Source: Planctomycetota bacterium | GTDB lineage: Bacteria > Planctomycetota > UBA1135 > JACQFD01 | DNA: 64,000 nt | Assembly (NCBI GenBank): GCA_016200225.1 | Contig: JACQFD010000020.1 | Coordinates: 1 to 64,000, forward strand | Reading direction: 5' to 3' | Shown: piece after piece, positions 47,863 to 56,475 of the stretch | Layout: every line of letters starts with the position of its first letter | Position numbering within the stretch: the first letter of the stretch is position 1 | Made by a program: the position numbers and the translations under genes | Notes under the pieces: model-generated | The model's input: only the letters and a program-made list of their open reading frames with translations | Database searches by the model: none | What the model was told of the DNA's origin: nothing

Positions 47863-48921
47863 TCAGGCGATCGTGATTTCTTTACAAAGATAAACGTCCT
47901 GAATCGCATTCAATAGCGCGACGCCGTCTTTCATCGGTTTCTGGAAAGCTTTCCGACCCGAGATAAGTCCCATTCCGCCCGCGCGTTTGTTTACAACCGC
48001 CGTCAGCACCGCTTCCTTCAGATCGCTTTCGCCCTTGCTTTCGCCGCCCGAATTGATGAGTCCGGCGCGGCCCATGTAACAATTCGCGACCTGATAGCGC
48101 GTCATGTCGATCGGATGGTCGCTCGAAAGAACTGTATAAACCTTGTCGCTCGTTTTGCCGAAATTGAGCGCTTTGAAACCCGCCGCGTTCGTCGACGGAA
48201 GTTTTTGTTTAATAATATCCGCTTGCACGGTCACGCCGAGATGGCACGCCTGGCTCGAAAGATCCGCGGCAGTATGATAATCGACGCCGTCTTTTTTGAA
48301 CGCCGCGTTGCGCGTGTAACACCACAAAACCGTCGCGAGTCCGAGATCGTGCGCGGCGTGAAACGCGGCGGAGACTTCCTGAATCTGTCGCTTGCTTTCG
48401 GCCGAACCGAAATAAACAGTCGCGCCGACGGCGACGGCGCCCATGTCGCGCGCCTGCCGGACGTTCGCGAACATGATTTGATCATAACTGTTCGGATACG
48501 ATAGAAACTCGTTATGATTCAATTTAAGCAAGAACGGAATTCTGTGCGCGAATTTGCGCGACACCGCGCCAAGCACGCCGAGCGTCGACGCGACCGCGTT
48601 GCATCCGCCCTCCATCGCTAATTTAACAATATTCTCCGGGTCGAAGTACGCGGGATTCGGCGCGAACGACGCCCCCGCCGAGTGTTCGATTCCCTGATCG
48701 ACGGGCAGAATTGATAAATATCCGGTTCCCACGAGCCGGCCGTGATTGAACATTTGTTGCAAACTCCGCAACACCGGAACGGGCCGGTCGGAATGCAACC
48801 AAACGCGGTCGACGAAATCGGGACCCGGCGCGTGGATCGATTCGCGCGGAATGCCGGTGCATTTATGTGTAAAAAGGCGCTCGCCGTCCTGGCCGAGCGT
48901 GCCCTGAATTTTCTGTAACAT
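47863..48921 (-). CDS. fbaB: fructose-bisphosphate aldolase, class I (FbaB/DhnA type)
   Basis: From ATG 48921 ([10 protein letters not shown]) the product has 352 residues, the normal length. The frame is open 85 codons further upstream, but that part is Arg/Ala-rich and unlike the family. Recognisable segments are [43 protein letters not shown], the DIIKQKLPS Schiff-base lysine region, and [13 protein letters not shown] phosphate-binding residues. It cleaves fructose 1,6-bisphosphate reversibly in glycolysis and gluconeogenesis. It is convergent with the GT-C-like gene. Confidence 0.9.
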   Translation of the reverse strand: MLQKIQGTLGQDGERLFTHKCTGIPRESIHAPGPDFVDRVWLHSDRPVPVLRSLQQMFNHGRLVGTGYLSILPVDQGIEHSAGASFAPNPAYFDPENIVKLAMEGGCNAVASTLGVLGAVSRKFAHRIPFLLKLNHNEFLSYPNSYDQIMFANVRQARDMGAVAVGATVYFGSAESKRQIQEVSAAFHAAHDLGLATVLWCYTRNAAFKKDGVDYHTAADLSSQACHLGVTVQADIIKQKLPSTNAAGFKALNFGKTSDKVYTVLSSDHPIDMTRYQVANCYMGRAGLINSGGESKGESDLKEAVLTAVVNKRAGGMGLISGRKAFQKPMKDGVALLNAIQDVYLCKEITIA

Positions 48922-49212
48922 TGTGGAATGCGATTGCGGGGTCAAAAAGAATTTGTTGAAACATCGAAGGTAGCGGCGCGAAAGCTCGCGAAGCAAGGAT
49001 GAAACGAGGTCCGGGCGGCGAGTGCCCGAGGCGACGCGCGCCGTCAACGCCTGCGAGGCGCCCGCGCGCGCGCCACGCGCCGTATACGACGAGGGACCCC
49101 GCGCGAGGATCCGCGAATTGCGCGCGGCGGTTAACACGCAGGGGCCGTCGCGCGACCAACAGGACGCCGGAGACATCCTCCGGCGATATCATCGATCCAA
49201 CGGAACTGAAAC

Positions 49213-49965
49213 ATGAACACTCGAATACTAACATTTGCCGCGGCCGCCCTGTGCGCCGCGTGGTCCCTGCCGCCTTCGACGTCCGCGTCCGGCGCGCCGT
49301 CAACGTTAAATTTAACGAAATACGGTCCGCCGCTCATATGTTTTCAATACGACATCGGCGACGCGAAATCGCTGCCGTGGAACGGATCGCGCGACAACCC
49401 CTTCGGCGTCAATCCGGAATACGACGTCGCGAATTTGACAGAAGATACAATAAAAATTCTCGATTCGAGCTCCGACGTATTGGTGCATATGGAAACGCTG
49501 CGCCGCGCAACGTTCTATGCATCTCAATCGGACGGCAAGCCCGCCAAAGGGCGAGACGCGGCGCTCACGACCAAACTCACGACGCTCGTTCTCCATCATT
49601 CGCTTCGCAAACTCGCGGCGGATCCTAATTATACGCTCGCCTGGGTCGACGCGGGATACGCGCTCGGCGCCGCGGAACAGTTGACGAATGCGTTCAATCG
49701 CAATATTAAATATACGGATCATTTCGACAAGGCCGCGGCGCTTGCGCCGTCCGATCCGGCGGTGCTCTTCGCGTCCTCGGCGGGACACCTCGACTCGCCC
49801 GATAATGAGCATTGGGCGCCTTTGTTCGAAAAAGCGTACAATTTCGAACCGCAAAGCGAACTGTTACGTTCCAACATCGCCGCCTACGGCGAACGCTACC
49901 TCGGCAAGGATAAAATGAAAGAGTTGGCGGCCGCCAGAGAGGCGCGCATCGGACAAAAGAAATAA
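49213..49965 (+). CDS. exported helical protein of unknown function
   Basis: The 250-residue protein has a signal peptide (RILTFAAAALCAAWSLPPS, cleaved near Ala25). The mature part is helical with TPR-like Ala/Leu spacing at about 110-230 (LAWVDAGYALGAAEQL, FDKAAALAPSDPAVLFASSA). An early segment FQYDIGDAKSLPW precedes it. It starts an operon with an ECF sigma factor (30 bp) and a FecR-like protein, so it may be a partner or target of that system. Confidence 0.6.
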   Translation: MNTRILTFAAAALCAAWSLPPSTSASGAPSTLNLTKYGPPLICFQYDIGDAKSLPWNGSRDNPFGVNPEYDVANLTEDTIKILDSSSDVLVHMETLRRATFYASQSDGKPAKGRDAALTTKLTTLVLHHSLRKLAADPNYTLAWVDAGYALGAAEQLTNAFNRNIKYTDHFDKAAALAPSDPAVLFASSAGHLDSPDNEHWAPLFEKAYNFEPQSELLRSNIAAYGERYLGKDKMKELAAAREARIGQKK

Positions 49966-49995
49966 TAACAATCGAGCCGACATCATTACGATTCC

Positions 49996-50580
49996 GTGCA
50001 GCTCCCCGCGCCGCTCCAACCGCAAATCGATGCCGCCGCCGACGGCGGCATCCCGGCGGTCGACGATGCCGAAAGGCGTGCGATCGAGCGGGCGCGGGCG
50101 GGCGACCGGCGCGCTTTTGGCGAACTCCACTCCCGATATGTTAGAATGGTGCACGCGATCGTGATGGCTCATGCGTCCCCGGGCGACGCCGACGATCTGA
50201 CGCAGGAAGTATTTACACGAGCTTTGGTAAATATACAAAACCTCCAACGCGCGGACTCGGCGGGTCCGTGGTTCGCGGGCATCGCGCGCAACGTCGCGAC
50301 CGACAGCGTCCGGCGCCGCAAGCCGTCCGTTGAATTAACAGATATTGCGGCGGCACGGCCTGCGCGCGGCCGCGTCGACGACGCCCGCGACGTGCTCGAA
50401 TCGATACAAACGATTCCCGTCACTTATCGGGAAACACTTATGATGCGCCTCGTCGAGGGGATGACCGGCCCCGAAATCGCGCTGCGCACGGGAATGACGC
50501 CCGGCTCCGTGCGCGTTCATTTACATCGCGGAATGAAACAACTGACCGAAATCCTCGCGCGCCGGGGTTTATTACAATGA
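49996..50580 (+). CDS. ECF-type RNA polymerase sigma factor (second module)
   Basis: The 194-residue protein starts with GTG. Region 2 shows AFGELHSRYVRMVHAIVMAH then GDADDLTQEVFTRALVNI and GPWFAGIARNVATDSVRR. Region 4 helix-turn-helix is GPEIALRTGMTPGSVRVHLH. It overlaps the start of the FecR-like anti-sigma gene by four bases (ATGA), the hallmark of a coupled sigma/anti-sigma pair. Confidence 0.9.
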   Translation: MQLPAPLQPQIDAAADGGIPAVDDAERRAIERARAGDRRAFGELHSRYVRMVHAIVMAHASPGDADDLTQEVFTRALVNIQNLQRADSAGPWFAGIARNVATDSVRRRKPSVELTDIAAARPARGRVDDARDVLESIQTIPVTYRETLMMRLVEGMTGPEIALRTGMTPGSVRVHLHRGMKQLTEILARRGLLQ

Positions 50581-51584
50581 AAGACAAAGATAACGAAACC
50601 GAATCGAATCATGATTATTTATGGGACGGACGCGGCGAGCCCGACGAAATTATAGCTTCGCTCGAGCGCCGCCTCGCGCCGCTGCGTTATCGTTCCCGGC
50701 GGTCCGTGCTACGCGGAATCTTCGGCGTGCGCGCTGCCGCCGTCGCCGCCGCGGCGATTTTGATGATGATACCGTTCTTTTTATTTAATACTCCGGACGC
50801 GCCCGCCACCGCGTATGAAGTCACGCTCCTCGCCGGCATTGGCCGCGTGCAACCGCCAGGCGGACGCGAACCGGTCCTCTTGACGCCGGAAAATATATAT
50901 CAATTTCCCGTCGGCGCGAAGCTCGCGTGCGACGCGGGTGCGCGCGCGCGCGTGCGCATGATCCGATCGAATTCGAACATGGAACTCGGCGAAGCCAGTC
51001 TCGACGGACCGTGCGACGTCGATCTCGTGCAATCGTCGCCCACGCTCGAAAAGTTATATTTACATCGCGGTTCGCTCTCGGCGCGCGTTTCGGCGAACGC
51101 AAAACCGCGGCTTTTTCAAGTCGGCACGCCGTCGGGCACCGCGGTCGATCTTGGATGTATATATACAGTTCGCGTCCGCGACGACGGGGCTGCGGAACTC
51201 CACGTGAGCATCGGCCGCGTCGCCTTTGAAATTCACAAAAATAATCTTGTAATCTGGTCGGGCGCGAGTTGCGTCGCGGACACTGCCGGAAATATTACAA
51301 CTCCCGTCGACGACGACGCGCCCGCCGGATTCCGCGAGGCGCTCGCGCGCCACGATGCGCGAAAAGACGGCAACGCGCTCGAAGATTTATTAAATACCGC
51401 GACCGTGCGGCAATCGGCCTCGCTCTGGCATTTATTACAAAGCGCCGGCGACGCCGAGCGCGGAAGTATTTATGACAAACTCGCCGCGCTCGCGCCGCCT
51501 CCCGCGGGCGTCACCCGCGAACGCGCGCTCGCGCTCGACCGCGACGCGCTCGAGGCGTGGCGGCTGGACATCATGCATTGGTAA
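50577..51584 (+). CDS. FecR-domain membrane anti-sigma factor
   Basis: The 335-residue protein has a cytoplasmic N-terminus and one span at about 52-69 (AAAVAAAAILMMIPFFLF). An extracytoplasmic FecR-type strand domain covers about 85-245. It includes a hydrophilic LLTPENIYQFPVGAKL, LHRGSLSARVSANAKPRLFQ and TPSGTAVDLGCIYTVRV, a typical FecR core. In FecR systems an outer signal is passed to the sigma factor. Translational coupling with the upstream sigma gene supports this. It has no obvious TonB-dependent receptor neighbour. Confidence 0.82.
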   Translation: MKDKDNETESNHDYLWDGRGEPDEIIASLERRLAPLRYRSRRSVLRGIFGVRAAAVAAAAILMMIPFFLFNTPDAPATAYEVTLLAGIGRVQPPGGREPVLLTPENIYQFPVGAKLACDAGARARVRMIRSNSNMELGEASLDGPCDVDLVQSSPTLEKLYLHRGSLSARVSANAKPRLFQVGTPSGTAVDLGCIYTVRVRDDGAAELHVSIGRVAFEIHKNNLVIWSGASCVADTAGNITTPVDDDAPAGFREALARHDARKDGNALEDLLNTATVRQSASLWHLLQSAGDAERGSIYDKLAALAPPPAGVTRERALALDRDALEAWRLDIMHW

Positions 51585-51614
51585 CTATAAATATGAACGA
51601 TCGAGACTGTTAAA

Positions 51615-52475
51615 TTATCGCGGCTTCGCGGCATCCGCCGGTTTTTCATAATATTTATCTTTCTCGAGCACGAGCACGGTGCCGGCGGTCGTTCGATAAC
51701 GGATGGGAAACGAATCGACGGCGTACGCGTCTCGCGGCCGCGTGACGGAAAAGTGCAAATGCGGCGTGGAACTGTAACCGACGTTTCCCGACTGCGCGAT
51801 CGGATCGCCCGCGTTCACGCGTACGCCCGGCTTCACGAGCGCGCCGTCTTTTTTGATATGTAAATAATTCCCGACGGTTCCGTCGTCGTGCAAAAGACAA
51901 ATAAAATTATTCTTCTGTTTATAATCTTCGGTGAATCCCGCGCCGTCGCGCTCGTCGACGACGTCGCAAATCAAACCCGCGCGCGCGGCGCAGACCGTCG
52001 TTCCCTCGGGCATCGCCCAATCCACGGCATAACTGTCCGCATGCGACACGCGCCCGAGATATCCCTGCAGCACGCGGCGCGCGACGCCCGCCTCGAACGG
52101 CAATTCATATATATAATCCGCCGCGTGCGACGCGTCGGGCGCGCCGCAGACCCATTTCCATTCGTATTGATATTTCCATTTCTTCTTGGAATCGGCGGCC
52201 GCGAATGTAATCCAATCGCGCGTCGCCCCCGGCGCGACGACGATCGTCTCCGTCGATTTCACGGCGGCGTCGACGTTTTCGCGTTCTGTTAATTTTAACG
52301 TTGCGACCACGCTGCAGGGTAATTCGTTCTCGATCACGACTGTTTCCGTTCCCGACACGCTCGTTTTCGAAATATGCACGCGCTTCCGGCTCGCCGTCCC
52401 GCCGTCGTCGTTCGCGCGCCACGCGCCGGCGACGGCCAGGATTGCGCAAATGGCGATCGGCGCGCGGAGATCCAT
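51615..52475 (-). CDS. M23-family (LytM) metallopeptidase domain protein
   Basis: The 286-residue protein has a signal peptide (IAICAILAVAGAW) and an N-terminal strand domain (about 30-130). The M23 core follows (about 140-275). Zinc ligands appear in HADSYAVD (HxxxxxxD) and in STPHLHFSV (HxH), with the conserved NYLHIKKDG and GDPIAQSGNVG. Such enzymes cut peptide cross-links of peptidoglycan or related peptides. It ends 28 bp before the convergent FecR-like gene. The SWIB gene lies upstream on the same strand, with its terminator between. Confidence 0.8.
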   Translation of the reverse strand: MDLRAPIAICAILAVAGAWRANDDGGTASRKRVHISKTSVSGTETVVIENELPCSVVATLKLTERENVDAAVKSTETIVVAPGATRDWITFAAADSKKKWKYQYEWKWVCGAPDASHAADYIYELPFEAGVARRVLQGYLGRVSHADSYAVDWAMPEGTTVCAARAGLICDVVDERDGAGFTEDYKQKNNFICLLHDDGTVGNYLHIKKDGALVKPGVRVNAGDPIAQSGNVGYSSTPHLHFSVTRPRDAYAVDSFPIRYRTTAGTVLVLEKDKYYEKPADAAKPR

Positions 52476-52520
52476 GTTCGGCTTATTATAATAATTCGCG
52501 ACGAAGTCTAACTATTAATA

Positions 52521-52556
52521 AAAACAGCCCCGCGGATTCTCCGCGGAGCTGTTTTC
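52521..52556 (-). terminator. intrinsic terminator downstream of the SWIB gene
   Basis: Reading leftward, the stem AAAACAGC-x-CCGCGGA / TCCGCGG-x-GCTGTTTT (one mismatch, loop of 3) is flanked by A/T tracts. It lies 29 bp after the SWIB stop. Confidence 0.85.
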
Positions 52557-52584
52557 GTTAGGCTACAAAACGCCTGGTGTTTTA

Positions 52585-52878
52585 TTAGCTAACGTGCTTC
52601 GCGACAAGCTTTGTCATCTCGAACATCGAGACTTGCTTCTTGCCGCCGAAGAGCGCCTTTAATTTATCATCGGCATTGATCATTCTGCGATTCTTCGCAT
52701 CCTGTAAACCAACTTTCTTGATGTAGGCCCAGAGACGCTTTGTAATTTCCGTTCGGGGGATCGGCTTGTCGCCGACAACCGCCGCGAGCGTCGCGTCCGG
52801 ATTCAAAGGCTTCATAAAAGCGGGATTGGGTTTGCGGGCAGGCTTTGCGGTTGCTGTTGCAGCTTTCTTTGCGGGCAC
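52585..52878 (-). CDS. SWIB/MDM2-domain protein
   Basis: The 97-residue protein has a basic Ala/Lys N-terminal tail (PAKKAATATAKPARKPNP) and a SWIB domain (about 24-95). Landmarks are LAAVVGDKPIPRTEITKRLW, YIKKVGLQD, RRMINADDKLKALFGGK and MTKLVAKHVS. SWIB domains are common in eukaryotic chromatin remodellers and occur in a few bacteria such as chlamydiae and planctomycetes, where their role is not established. The lysine-rich tail suggests nucleic-acid binding. A clear terminator follows it. Confidence 0.88.
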   Translation of the reverse strand: MPAKKAATATAKPARKPNPAFMKPLNPDATLAAVVGDKPIPRTEITKRLWAYIKKVGLQDAKNRRMINADDKLKALFGGKKQVSMFEMTKLVAKHVS

Positions 52879-53222
52879 GGCAGTTTCCTCTCGTTTGTTA
52901 CGATCGGTTAGCGGGTCATTAGAAGAGTTTGGATTTTAACATTCCGAATTGAAGTGAAGCCTTCGCGGGATAAATCCCTGAGCGAAACGGCCTCGCTTCT
53001 GTTACGGCGGTGGAAAGTATCGTGAGTGAATGCCCCGGATGCGAGAGGGAATTCCAAAGTTTTTGTGGAATCCTCCTCTGGGAAACGAGAATTCCCCCTC
53101 GGGAATCACCCGGATCAAGCCGGCGACTCCGTCGAGAATCGCGTTTTTCATTAGCGTCTTTCCCTCGGACGCGGCCATTTTCGACGCCGTTTCCCCTCGG
53201 AAAACGGGTTTGTCCGCTTTTG
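52879..53222. other. 344-bp noncoding stretch with recurrent small hairpins
   Basis: No supported gene. Between 53091 and 53203 several copies of a TTCCC-CTC(G)-GGAA-like word occur. The best are ATTCCC-CCTC-GGGAAT at 53091-53106 and GTTTCC-CCTC-GGAAA at 53189-53203. A related word lies at 53281 inside the next gene. Their meaning is unknown. Confidence 0.45.
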
Positions 53223-54107
53223 TTAATGGGTCGACCGCGCCCGAACCAACGGGTCGTCGAGGTAGGTTTTTGTTAGTTTTTTTCCCTTCGGAAGAAGCGC
53301 GCGAAGCCCATGGGCTGCGCCGCCGTATGCGATCAGCGCCGCTCTCGAAAATGCGCCGAGGTCGTCGAGCGTTCCCGAGCGAAGAACGCCCATTCTTTGC
53401 AATCGCAGCTCGGCGACGGCGCACGTTTTATTCAGAAAGGCCGGCAGTTGGCGGAGGACTTCGTGATCCATCGGCAAGTGGCGCGGAAGCCGTTTCGCGA
53501 GCTGTCGAATTGTGGCGAGCGAGACGAGAGAAAGACCGAGCAACTGGCGCGCTAGTGACGGATTTGTCGCAATTGCGTTTCGAGTCCAGTGCTCGCCAAA
53601 AGCAACATGGCGTTCCTCCTGAATGACGGCGGCCTCCAAAACGCGCGCGATGCCTGCGTCGTCGATCGTTCCCGCGAGAGCATAAAACACCATCAATACA
53701 AATCCTTCGCCGGCGGCCATCTCGAGGCACGTGTGCTCCGCGAAACTCGCGCCCATAAAACTCGAAGATAGGAACTTTACTGCTGGATGGGCGGGGCCCG
53801 GCGGCGCGCCGAGGCGTTCGAGCAAACGCAGGAATTGTTGAATGTGAGCCATCTCCTCGACCGATTGCTGCGCGAGGAACTGCGCCGATTCGAGATCGGG
53901 CGCGCGATGGAGCCAGTAGCCGCATTGGATGCCCGTGACTTCTCCATAAAGAAACTGACTAAAAATCCACGCGAGCGCGTCGCGATCGCGCGGAAGTCGA
54001 AAACGCGCGCCGCCAAAATCGTGGCGCATCTCCTCTCGCGAGAGGAGCATTGAGAGCGGAGCGCCGGAGTTGGATCGCATGGGCGGGCGTCGTCGAGAGC
54101 GTACCAC
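53223..54107 (-). CDS. di-iron ferritin-like protein
   Basis: The 294-residue product has the four-helix ferritin-like pattern. The first helix pair carries VEEMAHIQQFL (ExxH), and the later pair carries VIQEERHVAFGEHW (EExxH) with Glu in ASFAEHTCLEMAAGEG. This EExxH spacing fits carboxylate-bridged di-iron oxidases or hydroxylases of the ribonucleotide-reductase-like superfamily. The reaction is unknown. The start is uncertain: internal ATGs at 54080, 54050 and 54029 would shorten a basic N-terminus. The gene is divergent from the dipeptidase gene, and the longer start leaves about 60 bp between them. Confidence 0.65.
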   Translation of the reverse strand: MVRSRRRPPMRSNSGAPLSMLLSREEMRHDFGGARFRLPRDRDALAWIFSQFLYGEVTGIQCGYWLHRAPDLESAQFLAQQSVEEMAHIQQFLRLLERLGAPPGPAHPAVKFLSSSFMGASFAEHTCLEMAAGEGFVLMVFYALAGTIDDAGIARVLEAAVIQEERHVAFGEHWTRNAIATNPSLARQLLGLSLVSLATIRQLAKRLPRHLPMDHEVLRQLPAFLNKTCAVAELRLQRMGVLRSGTLDDLGAFSRAALIAYGGAAHGLRALLPKGKKLTKTYLDDPLVRARSTH

Positions 54108-54168
54108 TTGCCGCTTTATTAATCATCCGTGGAAACGCGGACGATGCCTGAAATACAATAGTACGAGC

Positions 54169-55197
54169 ATGCATCCCGACGACGCGCTGGCAAACGAATG
54201 GTACGCGTGCGCCCCAGTCGCGGATGCGCACGCGGATTCTTTATTATGGAACCGTGATTTATGTAAGAAATCGAACGAGGGACACGTCGATTTTCCGCGC
54301 TTGCGCGAAGCGGGCGTGCGCGTGCAGCTTTTTACAATTCCGACGCGCGGATATCCGCTCGTCGACGGCATCGGTTGGTTTTGCGCGCGCCGCGGCTGGC
54401 CGCGCGACGCGAATCGGAGCCCGCGTTCGCGCGCTTTATATCAAATCGAAATGTTACATAACGCCTGCGCCCGCTCGGCCGGCGAGGTCGCGGTCGCGCG
54501 TACGGCGGCCGAACTCGATACAAATCTCGAGGCCGGCCGGCTCTCGGCGGTGATCGGCATCGAGGGCGCGTATCCGCTCGAGGGAAATATACAATCGTTG
54601 GAGGAGTTTTACGATCTCGGCGTTCGCTTTCTCGGCCCGTCGCATTTGATACCCAATGAATTCGCGGGCTGTTCGACGTGGCTTTATAAAGATCGCGGGC
54701 TCTCGGCGATGGGGCGCGAATTGTTACAAGAAATGCGTTCGTTAAATTTAATTCTCGACGTCGCGCACGCGTCGAAAAGCGCCGCCGACGAAATGTTATC
54801 GAGCGCATTCGACGGATTGTTTACATTCAACTCCCACACCGGCGTCTGCGGCGCGACGCCGCTCTGGCGCAACCTCTCCGACGAGCACGCGCGCGCGATC
54901 GCTCGCCGCGGCGGCGTGATCGCCATCGTGCTCGCGCGCTATTATTTAGGAGAACCCGGCGTCGCCGGTTTTTTGAAGCATGTCGCGCACGCGGCCGCCG
55001 TCGCCGGAGCCGGAAATGTAGCGATCGGTTCCGACTTCGACGGTTTCGTACGGCCGCCGCGCGAAATCCACGATGTACGCGACCTGCGCAAACTCGCGGA
55101 CGTATTGAAGGGCGGCGGATTCGGCCGCGGCGACACTATCGGAATTCTCGGCGCAAACCTCGTCGCGTTCCTGCGGCGCGCGCTGCCACCCGTCTGA
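54169..55197 (+). CDS. membrane dipeptidase (peptidase M19)
   Basis: From ATG 54169 the product has 342 residues. The zinc-binding N-terminal motif is DAHADSLLW, corresponding to the HxD of renal dipeptidases. Further M19 features are IGIEGAYPLEGN with Glu, GVRFLGPSHLIPNEFAG, LILDVAHASK, FNSHTGVCG and VAIGSDFDGFV. It cleaves dipeptides, often with D-residues at one position. The frame is open upstream, but the added residues are Arg-rich and lack family character. Confidence 0.85.
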   Translation: MHPDDALANEWYACAPVADAHADSLLWNRDLCKKSNEGHVDFPRLREAGVRVQLFTIPTRGYPLVDGIGWFCARRGWPRDANRSPRSRALYQIEMLHNACARSAGEVAVARTAAELDTNLEAGRLSAVIGIEGAYPLEGNIQSLEEFYDLGVRFLGPSHLIPNEFAGCSTWLYKDRGLSAMGRELLQEMRSLNLILDVAHASKSAADEMLSSAFDGLFTFNSHTGVCGATPLWRNLSDEHARAIARRGGVIAIVLARYYLGEPGVAGFLKHVAHAAAVAGAGNVAIGSDFDGFVRPPREIHDVRDLRKLADVLKGGGFGRGDTIGILGANLVAFLRRALPPV

Positions 55198-55262
55198 ATT
55201 TCGCGAAGCGGCGCTTCGGCGCGTAAGATTCGAACCCGATTTTCCCAATCCAAGGACTCTCA

Positions 55263-56399
55263 ATGCATTCTTCTCCCTTCTCGGCGATGACGTTTGGCGC
55301 CGTCGCAACGGCGTTGACCGCGACGGCATGGTTCGCAATTCCACAAAATCCCGCGCCGGCGGCCGCGGCACCGCCCGCCGCCGTGACGGCCACGGTCGAC
55401 GCGGGCAAAGGCATTCTGGTCGCGGGCCAACCGAATATCGTTAAATTAACTTTTACAAATAATACACAAACGCGCCGGGGCCTTGATCCCGCGTGCGTAT
55501 CGGGCCTCGGATTATTTATAACGCCCGCCGGCGAGTCCGCGAAGCAGGTCGTCGACGAATCGGCGTTCGGTAAAGAGCCGCCCTATCAGATTCCGCCCGG
55601 CGGATCGATCACCGCATCGGTCGACGTCTCGTCGCAAGTCGCGATGTACGCCGGAAAAATCGATTCGGCATCGTTAGTTTACACATCGAAGGACATCGCC
55701 GGCACTCCGACGCCGGTCGAACTCGTGGAGGATCTTACAAAAACAATTATAGTTTTTAAGACTTCGCTCGGCGTCATGAAGTTCAAAGTCGACCCCGTGA
55801 ACGCGCCGCTCGGTTCGCGCAATTTCGTGCGGCACGTGAAAAATGGATATTATACGGGAACGAAATTCCATCGCATTATCACCGGTTTCATGGCCCAGGG
55901 CGGCGATCCGTACACGAAGGAAGCCGATGCTACAAAATACGGACAGGGCGGCGCTCCATTCAATAATAAACCGCTTCCGGCCGAAATCACGGAAGTGAAG
56001 CATGTCCGTGGGACGCTTTCGTACGCGCGCAACGGCGATCCTTTATTCAATCAACAGAATCCTCAAATCGGCCAGATGCAACAGGGCGCGATTCAACTGC
56101 TCGGAATGTTATTTATGAAAATGAATCCCGATCAGAAAGTCGCGCAGGCGAGAATCGAACAATTGGTAAAGGATGGATTCCTAAAAGACCGCAAGCCGTT
56201 CCTCGATTCAGCGGGCTCTCAGTTTTTCATTTGTTTCAAGGAAGTGCCGAATCTCGACGGCGGCTACACCGCTTTTGGTAAAATGGTCGAAGGCGACGAT
56301 GTATTAAAAACGATCGAAGGCACGGCCGGCGGCGACGCCGCGGGCACGCCGTCGAAGGAAATCCGGATCGAGGCCGCGACGCTCGAAGTCGCGAAGTAA
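55263..56399 (+). CDS. exported cyclophilin-type peptidyl-prolyl isomerase
   Basis: The 378-residue protein has a signal peptide (about 1-28, ending near FAIPQNP) and a Pro/Ala linker. An N-terminal strand domain (about 45-155) precedes a cyclophilin domain (about 165-375). Cyclophilin features are GSRNFVRHVKNGYYTGTKFHRI, ITGFMAQGGDP, LSYARNGDP, SQFFICFKEVPNLDGGYTAFG and GKMVEGDDVL. It carries an insertion around KMNPDQKVAQARIEQLVKDG. It would assist folding of exported proteins. It lies 65 bp after the dipeptidase gene and ends in a strong terminator. Confidence 0.85.
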   Translation: MHSSPFSAMTFGAVATALTATAWFAIPQNPAPAAAAPPAAVTATVDAGKGILVAGQPNIVKLTFTNNTQTRRGLDPACVSGLGLFITPAGESAKQVVDESAFGKEPPYQIPPGGSITASVDVSSQVAMYAGKIDSASLVYTSKDIAGTPTPVELVEDLTKTIIVFKTSLGVMKFKVDPVNAPLGSRNFVRHVKNGYYTGTKFHRIITGFMAQGGDPYTKEADATKYGQGGAPFNNKPLPAEITEVKHVRGTLSYARNGDPLFNQQNPQIGQMQQGAIQLLGMLFMKMNPDQKVAQARIEQLVKDGFLKDRKPFLDSAGSQFFICFKEVPNLDGGYTAFGKMVEGDDVLKTIEGTAGGDAAGTPSKEIRIEAATLEVAK

Positions 56400-56426
56400 C
56401 GCCGGATCCCTGTTATTGATAATTAA

Positions 56427-56458
56427 ATAAAAGGGGCTCCGCGCGGAGCCCCTTTTTA
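56427..56458 (+). terminator. intrinsic terminator of the cyclophilin gene
   Basis: Perfect stem AAAAGGGGCTCCGC/GCGGAGCCCCTTTT with no unpaired loop bases in the ideal fold (the middle pairs must open), followed by T residues. Confidence 0.9.
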
Positions 56459-56475
56459 ATAGTATAATAAAACCA

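Noticed and set aside
48922..49176. N-terminal extension of the aldolase
   Set aside because: The added 85 residues are Arg/Ala-rich, unlike any class I aldolase, while the start at 48921 gives the normal length.
55220..55250. A tRNA T-arm-like word (ATTCGAACCCG) near the cyclophilin gene
   Set aside because: No acceptor, D- or anticodon stems can be built around it on either strand.
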